DNA from: an uncultured Verrucomicrobia subdivision 3 bacterium | Lineage (GTDB): Bacteria > Verrucomicrobiota > Verrucomicrobiia > Limisphaerales > UBA11358 | Length of the DNA stretch: 64,000 nucleotides | NCBI GenBank assembly: GCA_903850425.1 | Contig: CAINLR010000099.1 | Coordinates: 30,848 to 94,847 of the forward strand | Direction: 5' to 3' | In this document: piece by piece, positions 34,721 to 42,240 of the stretch | Layout: the number at the start of each line of letters is the position of its first letter | Numbering within the stretch: position 1 is the stretch's first letter | The notes under the pieces: generated by a model | Seen by the model: only the letters and a program-made list of their open reading frames with translations | Told to the model about the DNA's origin: nothing | Database searches by the model: none | Made by a program: the position numbers and the translations under genes

Positions 34721-35270
34721 TCAATTGCGCGGCTTGTAGCTGGCCGGAAATGGATGGGTAAAGAGTTCATCCATTCCCTTCGCGCGGGCGGCATTGGTGG
34801 CGGATTGGCGACGGAGATTATCGAACCGCAGGGCCAAAGCCAGGTCGTTGGTGGGAAAGGGAAAAGTCGCACCCAGATGCCGGCGGCGAAAATCCTGGAT
34901 GAGTCCCAAGTCGCGATAACCGTATTCTTTCGTCGGTTCCACCACGGTGCCTTCGCCAAAGTCATTCCAGGTGACAATCTGCACGCTGGCAGAGGAATCC
35001 GTCATGGCTTGGTTCAAAGATGAGCAATACATGATATTCAAGCACTACCGGGTCAGAGAAGTCATACGGGCCGATCCGCGGGTAATACCAGTAAGCGATC
35101 TGCCGGTCGCCTGAGGCATCCTCTTGGTCGGGTTAAAGAGGTCCATCGCCCAATGCCAACCCCAGTTAGTGCTGTAGGGCTTGGCGTTCGTCGTGGCGGG
35201 GGAAGCGAAAGCGCCGACATGGATTCCCGATTTTCCACATCCTCAAACCCAACGCCAGAGTAGAATTTTC
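34721..35270 (-). pseudogene. internally deleted GH71/GH99-like glycosidase remnant
   Basis: The minus strand carries the two ends of a GH71/99-like protein. The N-terminal part reads, across a frameshift, AKPYSTNWGWHWAMDLFNP then GDRQIAYWYYPRIGPYDFSD and LEYHVLL; after a large deletion the C-terminal part gives VQIVTWNDFGEGTVVEPTKE and YGYRDLGLIQDF to a stop at 34721. In the family these blocks are about 200 residues apart and the catalytic region lies between them. It lies between the DUF1080 gene and an AT-rich stretch. Confidence 0.7.
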
Positions 35271-35617
35271 CATTTTATAGTGTTTTTATTGAACTGAGGG
35301 TTTCCCCATTCCGATCTTCAAGCATCTCATCAAAAATGGATTCACTGTGACCGCTGTCACGAATTAATTTTAAATTTCCAAACACCTCAACTAATTTACT
35401 AAATCTCGCTGCGATGATAAATGCGCCAGCCCATATTGGCTCGGGATCATTGTTCATGCAGTGTGTTTTGAGGTGGATGTTTCGAAAGCTGTGCCGCATA
35501 TTCTAAAAAAAATCGCGCAAAGTAGGGTAGCCGGATTTAGACCGGGGTTCTATCCTCAAGCCTCAAGCATGAAATTCATATTCCATCTGACCGACGCTGC
35601 GTCGGCGTTGTTCGGGC
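35271..35617. other. AT-rich segment with one weak minus-strand ORF
   Basis: Base composition drops markedly relative to the surrounding genes (runs such as TTAATTTTAAATTT). A 60- to 74-codon ORF on the minus strand (35275-35499, with an internal ATG at 35457, starting MNNDPEPIWAGAFI) has plausible amino-acid composition but no recognised family and no Shine-Dalgarno. It may be a small hypothetical gene, a remnant, or foreign DNA. Confidence 0.4.
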
Positions 35618-35650
35618 GTGGCAGGCAACTCTGAAACGGCTTTTTCCCGA

Positions 35651-36916
35651 ATGATTCCCAAAGTCCCACATTTGCGGTGGCTGGTGGCATTCGCCCTCTT
35701 TTCGGCGGCGCTACTGAATTACGTTGATCGCAACGTGCTCGGGCTGCTCGCGGTGTCCATCCAAAAGGATCTGCACATCAGCAATCAGGAATATGCGAGC
35801 ATCATCAATTATTTTCTCATCGCCTACACCATCGCGAATCTGCTGTCTGGCCGCGTGGTGGATAAACTCGGCGTGCGCTGGAGTCTCGCGCTGTTCGTCG
35901 CTTGGTGGACGATTGCCAATGCGTTCACCGGCATGGCGCGTTCGCTCGGCCAAATCTGCGGACTGCGTTTCATGCTCGGCCTCGGCGAAGCGGGTTGTTA
36001 CACCGCGTCGCCCAAGGCCGTGTCCGAGTGGTTTCCCGCTTCCGAGCGCGGCGTGGCCGTCGGGCTTTACAGTGCCGGCGGCGCGGTTGGGGCGACGATT
36101 GCGCCGGTGATGGTCGCGCTTATCGCGGCGAACTACGGCTGGCGCTGGGTGTTCGCCGTGACGCCGATGGTGGCGGTGCTGTGGTTGTGCCTCTGGCTCT
36201 GGCTCTACAAAAATCCGGCGGCACACCCGAACATGACGGAGGCGGAAAAATATTTTCTCGCCGCCAATCTCGCTGCAACCAAAACCGTGAACGCGCAGCT
36301 CAAAGAATCTGAACTGGCCTTGTGGAAACGCGTTTTGCGCGAACCGCTCGTATGGCAATTGATGCTTGCGCGGCTGATCACCGATCCGGTCTGGTATTTT
36401 TTCCAATTCTGGTTTCCGAAGTATCTGCAGAACGTGCGCGGCTTGGATCAAAAAGGCGTGGCGATCATGTGGATGATTTTTGCCGCCGCGACGATTGGCT
36501 TTACGCTCGGCGGATTTTTTTCAGGGCGGCTGGTGAAGCGCGGCATCATTCCCAGCGCCGCGCGGATTTGGATCATGCTCATTAGTGCGTGCCTTGCGCC
36601 GCTGATGGGTTTCGTGCCCGCTGCGCCGACAGTGATGAGCGCTGTGATCATCGCCATGATTGTGGCTTACGCTTCAACGGCGTGGTTGAGCAACATCACT
36701 TCACTCATCGTGGACATCGTGCCGCAACGGATTCTTGGAACGGCTTTCGGAGTCATTGCTTGCGGTAGTGCGCTCGGCGGATTTTTCATGAACAAGGCGG
36801 TGGCGTGGTTCATTGATCATCGCAGCTACAACGAATGTTTTTACGTCATGGCCGTCTTGTATCCGGTAGCGTTTCTGCTCGTTTGGAACTTGCGCAAGCG
36901 CGCCAATGCGAATTGA
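35651..36916 (+). CDS. MFS transporter, ACS type (hexuronate/organic-anion family)
   Basis: A 421-residue 12-helix carrier, start at the ATG at 35651. NYVDRNVLGLLAVSI in helix 1 and the GRVVDKLGVRWSL loop are ACS-family marks; GEAGCYTASPKAVSEWFPASERGVAVGLY in helices 4-5 is typical of hexuronate/glucarate transporters such as ExuT. It is the first gene of a six-gene operon, with the next gene starting 6 bp after its stop. As there is no SusCD in the window, it is the probable uptake route for the sugar acids or oligosaccharide products released by the enzymes behind it. Confidence 0.88.
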   Translation: MIPKVPHLRWLVAFALFSAALLNYVDRNVLGLLAVSIQKDLHISNQEYASIINYFLIAYTIANLLSGRVVDKLGVRWSLALFVAWWTIANAFTGMARSLGQICGLRFMLGLGEAGCYTASPKAVSEWFPASERGVAVGLYSAGGAVGATIAPVMVALIAANYGWRWVFAVTPMVAVLWLCLWLWLYKNPAAHPNMTEAEKYFLAANLAATKTVNAQLKESELALWKRVLREPLVWQLMLARLITDPVWYFFQFWFPKYLQNVRGLDQKGVAIMWMIFAAATIGFTLGGFFSGRLVKRGIIPSAARIWIMLISACLAPLMGFVPAAPTVMSAVIIAMIVAYASTAWLSNITSLIVDIVPQRILGTAFGVIACGSALGGFFMNKAVAWFIDHRSYNECFYVMAVLYPVAFLLVWNLRKRANAN

Positions 36917-36922
36917 ATTTCT

Positions 36923-39367
36923 ATGAGAAAAATCAGCCTCAATATGCGCTTTGCATTCGCCTCATCGCTCTGGTTAGTTGCCTTCACGGCAATGTCAGCG
37001 CCGCTAGAAATCTCCGGCATCTATCCATCGCTCGCAACGTTTAACAACGAAGGCGAGTGCGGCACCGGCGCAGTTGTGCCGTGGGCGGAGCGCTTGTGGG
37101 TTATCAGCTATGGGCCGCATTTGCCCTACGGATCGAGTGACAAACTTTACGAAATCACCCCCGAGTTGAAACAAATCGTTCGTCCAGAAAGCATCGGCGG
37201 CACGCCGGCGGACCGCATGATTCATCGCGAGTCACAACAGCTCATCATCGGTCCGTATCTAATTAGCACCAACCGCAACGTCCGCGTGATTCCGTGGCAA
37301 AAAATGCCGGGCCGCCTAACCGCCGCCGCGCGTCATCTCACCGACCCGACGAACAAAGTCTATTTCGCAACGATGGAAGCCGGGTTTTTCGAAGTGAATG
37401 TTCACTCACTCGAAGTGACCGGTCTTTTGAAAGACCGCTACAACAAACCCAAGCCCGGTTCGTTGAGTGAAACGCATCCCGCGACGAACGAAACCAAAAT
37501 TCCCGGCTGGCATGGCAAAGGACTTTATTCTGGTCAAGGCTGCGTTGTCTTTGCGAACAACGGCGAGCACGGCACAGCCGCCGAGACGAATCCCGACACG
37601 GTCAGCGGCGCACTTGGCGAATGGTTTGGTTCCGGCGATTACTCGCTCGTTCGTCGAGCGCAGTTCACCGATGTCACGGGACCGGGCGGCATTTACGGCA
37701 ACGCGCATCCTGACACCGATCCGCTTTGGAGCATCGGCTTTGACAAGCGCTCGCTGATTTTGATGTGCCTCGAAGGCGGTAAATGGATGTCTTTCCGACT
37801 GCCAAAACCGTCGCATACCTACGACGGCGCACATGGCTGGCACACCGAATGGCCGCGTATCCGCGACATTGGCGAAGACGATTTGCTGATGACGATGCAC
37901 GGCGGTTTCTGGAATTTTCCAAAGGCATTTTCGGCACACAACACCGCCGGCATTTCCCCGCGCTCAACATACCTCTGCGTCATCGGCGATTTCTGCCGTT
38001 GGCAAGATCGCATCGTGCTCGGGTGCGACATGACGGCCAAGAGCGAATTTTTCAACGGCCGCAAGGCGAAAGGAAAAATTCTCACGCCCGGTCAGTCGCA
38101 ATCAAATCTGCAATTTGTGAAGCCGGAGCAACTCGATGAGTTTGGCCCCGCGTTAGGTCGTGGCGCGGTCTGGCTGGACGACGCAGTGAAGGCGAATGCA
38201 CCGAGCGAGCCTTATCTTTTCAGCGGCTACACGCATCGCGCATTGTGGCTGCAACATTCCGAACCGCAGTCCGTGACCTTCGCGCTGGAAGTGGACGCGA
38301 AAGGAAACGGCGAGTGGACGAAGCTGCGCGACATTGAAGTGAACGCGAATGAAACCAAGTTCATCGATTTCTCCGCGAAAGAAACCGGAGCGTGGATTCG
38401 GCTCGTTGCAACTCACGATTGCAAATCCGCCACGGCCTATTTTCAGTATCGGAATGGCGATGCACGCGCGCAAATTGCCTCAGTGGTTTTTGACGGCGTT
38501 GCCAAGCCAAGCGACGCGAAAATTTCCGGCGCGCTGCTTCGTGCGCGTGGCGAGAATCTGCGCACGCTTGGTTGTGCCACTGCTGACGGCTACTACGAAT
38601 TGGCCGGCGATTTGAAATTGCGCCGCGTGGACGATGCGAAAGCTGCGGACTTTCTACGCACGAACATGACGATTCCGAAAAATGTTCTCAGCGTGGACGC
38701 TGCTTCGGTTTTGTATGTGGATGAACGTGGTCATCATTGGCGTTTGCCAAAAGGCGACGCGGCCTTCGACAAGCCTGGCGCATTGGGTGACGAACGTTTA
38801 GATCGCGAAGTGGTGACCGAGCGCGATTTGTTCAACTGCTACGGGACATTCTACGAATTACCCGGCGATAGCGCTGGCGGATTCGGCAAGATTCGACCTA
38901 TCGCTACTCACAACCGGCGCATCAAGGATTATGCAAGCTATCGTGGAATGCTCGTCATCAGCGGCATCACCGACGACGCGAAAGGCGAACACATTATTCC
39001 GAGCGACGACGGCAAGTTCGCGCTGTGGGCTGGCGCGTTGGATGATTTGTGGCAGTTCGGAAAACCTCGCGGTCATGGCGGGCCGTGGTTTGAAACTCTG
39101 GTGAAAGCCAACACTCCCAGTGATGCTTTTCTCTGCACCGGCTACGACCACAAGCGCCTGACGCTCTCGCACGCCAGCAAAGAAATTGTCACTTTCAAAA
39201 TCGAGGCCGACATCACCGGCTCGGGCAAATGGTGCGAGTTTGCTTCGCTGAAAGTGAAGCCGAACGAAACTTTGAAATTCGATTTTCCTGAAGCGTTCGC
39301 CGCGTATTGGTTACGCGTCACGTCATCCGCCGACACGACCGCCACGGCGCAGTTGGATTACTTTTGA
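36923..39367 (+). CDS. large secreted protein with internal duplication, unknown function
   Basis: An 814-residue protein with a signal peptide (FAFASSLWLVAFTAMSA). The N-terminal 430 residues look like a beta-propeller: repeated W/G/D-rich strands such as WSIGFDKRSLILMCLEGGKW and GDFCRWQDRIVLGCDMT. A domain at about residues 415-520 is repeated at the C-terminus, about 710-814: VKANAPSEPYLFSGYTHR against VKANTPSDAFLCTGYDHK, each followed by a beta-sandwich with EVDAKGNGEWTKL / EADITGSGKWCEF. I do not recognise a named family; similar proteins are found beside glycosidases in Bacteroidota and Verrucomicrobiota as hypotheticals. It is second in the operon, between the transporter and GH16. Confidence 0.82.
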   Translation: MRKISLNMRFAFASSLWLVAFTAMSAPLEISGIYPSLATFNNEGECGTGAVVPWAERLWVISYGPHLPYGSSDKLYEITPELKQIVRPESIGGTPADRMIHRESQQLIIGPYLISTNRNVRVIPWQKMPGRLTAAARHLTDPTNKVYFATMEAGFFEVNVHSLEVTGLLKDRYNKPKPGSLSETHPATNETKIPGWHGKGLYSGQGCVVFANNGEHGTAAETNPDTVSGALGEWFGSGDYSLVRRAQFTDVTGPGGIYGNAHPDTDPLWSIGFDKRSLILMCLEGGKWMSFRLPKPSHTYDGAHGWHTEWPRIRDIGEDDLLMTMHGGFWNFPKAFSAHNTAGISPRSTYLCVIGDFCRWQDRIVLGCDMTAKSEFFNGRKAKGKILTPGQSQSNLQFVKPEQLDEFGPALGRGAVWLDDAVKANAPSEPYLFSGYTHRALWLQHSEPQSVTFALEVDAKGNGEWTKLRDIEVNANETKFIDFSAKETGAWIRLVATHDCKSATAYFQYRNGDARAQIASVVFDGVAKPSDAKISGALLRARGENLRTLGCATADGYYELAGDLKLRRVDDAKAADFLRTNMTIPKNVLSVDAASVLYVDERGHHWRLPKGDAAFDKPGALGDERLDREVVTERDLFNCYGTFYELPGDSAGGFGKIRPIATHNRRIKDYASYRGMLVISGITDDAKGEHIIPSDDGKFALWAGALDDLWQFGKPRGHGGPWFETLVKANTPSDAFLCTGYDHKRLTLSHASKEIVTFKIEADITGSGKWCEFASLKVKPNETLKFDFPEAFAAYWLRVTSSADTTATAQLDYF

Positions 39368-39387
39368 CACAGCCAAAAATTATAAAA

Positions 39388-40143
39388 ATGAAAACCATTC
39401 CAATAATCGCCCTGGTATTGCTGGGCTTTTCCAGCTTGGCGCAAACCGAAGCCACTGTCACTTTGCCGCCGCCCGGCTACAAGCTGGTTTGGTCGGACGA
39501 ATTCAATGACGGCAAGCTCGATACGAATAAATGGGTTTTCCGAACCGACAGCAAAGCCTTGAGCACGCAAAAGCCGGAGAATGTTTCCGTGCGCGATGGG
39601 CATCTGATTCTCGCCGTGAAAAAGGAGGCAGCCGGCGGCAAGGATTACACCGGCGCGGGTGTCATCAGCAAACAAGTGTTCAAATACGGCTATTACGAAT
39701 CGCGGTTCAAAGTGCCGCCGGGCATGGGTTGGCACACCTCGTTCTGGATGATGAAGCATGATGGAAAGGGCGGCACTGGCCCGACGGATTCGGCGCAGGA
39801 ACTGGACGTGTGCGAAAATGATTCCATCCACCAGAACAGCTACGGTGCGAATGTCCACAAGTGGAATCCGCAACCCCACATCGCCATGGGTGGCAAAAAC
39901 GTCAAGACTCCAAGCCTCTCCCAAGATTTTCACACCTGGGGCTGCGAGTTTGCGCCGGATACCGTCAAATATTTTTTCGAGGGCAGGCTGGTTCAGACGG
40001 TGGATGTCTCTAAATTTGAGCATTCGGAACAAAACATCTGGCTCACGACGATTGGCTACAAAGTCGGCACGAACTTGGTGGACAACGCCAAACTGCCAGC
40101 GGCAGCGGAATACGATTACGTGCGGTTCTACGAGAAAAAATGA
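39388..40143 (+). CDS. secreted GH16 endo-glycosidase
   Basis: A 251-residue single-domain GH16 jelly-roll enzyme with a signal peptide (MKTIPIIALVLLGFSSLAQ). It opens with YKLVWSDEFNDGKLDTNKW; the catalytic motif ExDxxE is ELDVCEND, and HTSFWMMKHDGKGG and FHTWGCEFAPDTVKYFFEG are the neighbouring family blocks. Family members cut beta-1,3/1,4-glucans, agar, carrageenan or porphyran; the substrate cannot be read here. Closest in the window is the GH16 at 53513 (shared GYYE-x-R-x-KVPPG-x-GWHTSFWMMK). The next gene's ATG overlaps its stop codon (ATGA). Confidence 0.9.
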   Translation: MKTIPIIALVLLGFSSLAQTEATVTLPPPGYKLVWSDEFNDGKLDTNKWVFRTDSKALSTQKPENVSVRDGHLILAVKKEAAGGKDYTGAGVISKQVFKYGYYESRFKVPPGMGWHTSFWMMKHDGKGGTGPTDSAQELDVCENDSIHQNSYGANVHKWNPQPHIAMGGKNVKTPSLSQDFHTWGCEFAPDTVKYFFEGRLVQTVDVSKFEHSEQNIWLTTIGYKVGTNLVDNAKLPAAAEYDYVRFYEKK

Positions 40144-41087
40144 GATTTCTCTTCAACAGTCAATTGCTCCTGATGACGCTGGTTTCGTCGGTATTCGCGA
40201 CGGATTTTTCCGCGTTGCGCAATCCCGTCTGGACGAGCACCAACAACCTGCGCGATCCGTCGGTGCTCAAAACGGCGGACGGTTACCATATTTTGTATTC
40301 GCGACTGGCTGGGAAAAATTGGGGTTCGCCGGAAAGTTGGACAATAGCCGAGGCTGTCACGCGCGACTTCGTGCATTTTGAAAACGACCGCGACATTTCG
40401 CCGAAGGGCCACGCGTCGCCGGGAGATGTAATCTCCTGGCACGGTCGCTGGCTGCTGCCGTATCAAACATATCCCGCCACGCCGACGCAGCTCGTCTTCA
40501 GCGAATCGCCGGATTTGAAATCGTGGTCAGCACCAAAATGTTTTCTGGCGGAGGCTCGTTTCCTTCCGTGGAACCAGCTCAAGCGAGTCATTGATCCGAC
40601 GCTTGTTTTGGATGGTGATGTGTTGCACTGTTTTTTCATCGGCAGCGCGAACGTGACCAATGCGGCGGGAAGAATCTTGCGCGCCAATTTGCTCGGTCAC
40701 GCCATCACGCGCGACTCGAAACTGGAACGCTGGGAAATTCTCACCACCAATGCACCGCTGCTCGGCGTTTCCGAACGCGCGCCGGATGGCGTGGAGAACA
40801 TCATGATTTTCCGCACGGGCGATCATTGGACGATGATTTTCAGCGAGGGCTTGGCGAACCAGCATCTCGCGCTCGCGACCTCGGCGGATTTGATTTCCTG
40901 GGAGCAGCACGGCGCGATTGAAATTCCGCGCCAGAAATGGATGGCGCACAAATATGGCGCACCCTTCGTCTGGCGCGAGCGCGACCGGTGGCTGATGATT
41001 TTGATGGGCGAAAATGCGGCCGGTCGCACGACGTTCGGTTTGCTGACTTCGCCGGATGGAAAAAAGTGGATGCCGCTGCCGGAATGA
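40140..41087 (+). CDS. secreted five-bladed propeller glycosidase-like protein (GH43/GH32 superfamily)
   Basis: A 315-residue secreted protein (signal MRFLFNSQLLLMTLVSSVFA) with the five-bladed beta-propeller of clans GH-F/GH-J. NNLRDPSVLKTADGYHILYSR carries the first acidic position, VIDPTLVLDGDVLHCFFIG the second, and ATSADLISWEQHG and SPDGKKWMPLP are typical blade ends. No exact GH family can be assigned by eye. Its ATG overlaps the stop of the GH16 gene, and it is followed 13 bp later by another propeller gene, so the products are probably made in similar amounts and act on the same glycan. Confidence 0.78.
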   Translation: MRFLFNSQLLLMTLVSSVFATDFSALRNPVWTSTNNLRDPSVLKTADGYHILYSRLAGKNWGSPESWTIAEAVTRDFVHFENDRDISPKGHASPGDVISWHGRWLLPYQTYPATPTQLVFSESPDLKSWSAPKCFLAEARFLPWNQLKRVIDPTLVLDGDVLHCFFIGSANVTNAAGRILRANLLGHAITRDSKLERWEILTTNAPLLGVSERAPDGVENIMIFRTGDHWTMIFSEGLANQHLALATSADLISWEQHGAIEIPRQKWMAHKYGAPFVWRERDRWLMILMGENAAGRTTFGLLTSPDGKKWMPLPE

Positions 41088-41100
41088 TTGGAGACGGCGC

Positions 41101-42240
41101 ATGAATTTCAAAACCCGCAAATTCCGCCGCTGGCTGGCCGGCCTTCTCTTGGCTTTTGGATTGACCATGCCAATTCAATGCGCGCGGGCGGCGGAAGATC
41201 TGGATTTTACGAAACTGATTCCAACAGCCATTTCCAAGTCCGCAATTTTTCAGCAGCCGGGCTGGTGTTTGTGGGATCCGTGCATCGTGGATGGCGGCGA
41301 CGGAAAGTTTTACCTGTTCTACTCGCGCTGGCCGACGAAGCTGGGCTACGACGCCTGGTGCACGCACGCGGAAATCGCGTTTGCCACGGCGACGAATGCC
41401 GCCGGGCCTTACGAGTTCCAAGGCGTGGCGCTGCCGGCGCGCGGCGGAAATTTCTGGGACGGTCATTCGGTTTTTAACACGGATGCCGTCAGCATCAGCA
41501 ACAAATTTTATCTCTACTACACCGGCAATCGCGGCACGACGAACTGGGCGGCGGACCGCGCGGTTTCCGCGTCGTCGGATGAATGGTGGATTCATCGCAA
41601 CAACCAGCGCATCGGCGTGGCGGTGGCGGATTCGCCGCGCGGCCCGTGGCGGCGTTTCGACAAGCCGCTGATGGATGTCGGGCAAGGTTTTGGCCGGACA
41701 ATCATCAACGTGCCGAACCTCGTCTTCAAACCCGACGGCGGTTTTCGGCTTTACTACAAAACGCTGGGCGAAGGGCCGGGCAAATTTGGCGGCGGCGTGA
41801 TTCACTACGGCGCGGACGCCAACAATCCGCTCGGCCCGTTCGTGCGCCATCCCGAGCCGATGGTGAACAAGAACAAGCTGCTGCCTGACGTGAAGCAACC
41901 GTTTGTTTTCCACATTGACGATCACTTCGAGTGGATTCAGGACAGACACTACTACGCCATCGTGAAGGACCACGACGCACCGTTTCTCACGCCGCACGGA
42001 CGCAGCCTGCTGCTGTTCGAGTCGCCGGACGGACGCTCGTGGCGGCCCGCAAAACATTCGCTGGTGAAGGATTTTTCCATCCGCTGGGACGACGGCGCGC
42101 GGCAGAACTTCAGCCGGCTGGAAATGCCGAAAATTCTTTTTGAGAACAATCGTCCGACCATTCTCGCCTTGGCCGCGCTGCCCGCAGGTGCGAAGGAATC
42201 GTTCCTCGTGCTCGTGCCGCTGAAAGGTGAATCCAAATGA
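41101..42240 (+). CDS. secreted GH43-like propeller protein, paralogue A
   Basis: A 379-residue secreted five-bladed propeller with an Arg-rich signal peptide (RKFRRWLAGLLLAFGLTMPIQCARA), starting at the ATG at 41101. The motif CLWDPCIVDGGDGKFYLFYSRWP supplies the first Asp; ALPARGGNFWDGHSVFNTDAV and NNQRIGVAVADSPRGPWRRFDKP follow. It is clearly paralogous to the gene at 60233, sharing LFYSRWP, ALPARG-NFWDG and HRN-QRIGVAVADSP-GPW-RFDKP, but that copy has WCGSEV where this one has WDPCIV. Exact GH family unresolved. It overlaps the next gene's start by four bases (ATGA). Confidence 0.82.
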   Translation: MNFKTRKFRRWLAGLLLAFGLTMPIQCARAAEDLDFTKLIPTAISKSAIFQQPGWCLWDPCIVDGGDGKFYLFYSRWPTKLGYDAWCTHAEIAFATATNAAGPYEFQGVALPARGGNFWDGHSVFNTDAVSISNKFYLYYTGNRGTTNWAADRAVSASSDEWWIHRNNQRIGVAVADSPRGPWRRFDKPLMDVGQGFGRTIINVPNLVFKPDGGFRLYYKTLGEGPGKFGGGVIHYGADANNPLGPFVRHPEPMVNKNKLLPDVKQPFVFHIDDHFEWIQDRHYYAIVKDHDAPFLTPHGRSLLLFESPDGRSWRPAKHSLVKDFSIRWDDGARQNFSRLEMPKILFENNRPTILALAALPAGAKESFLVLVPLKGESK

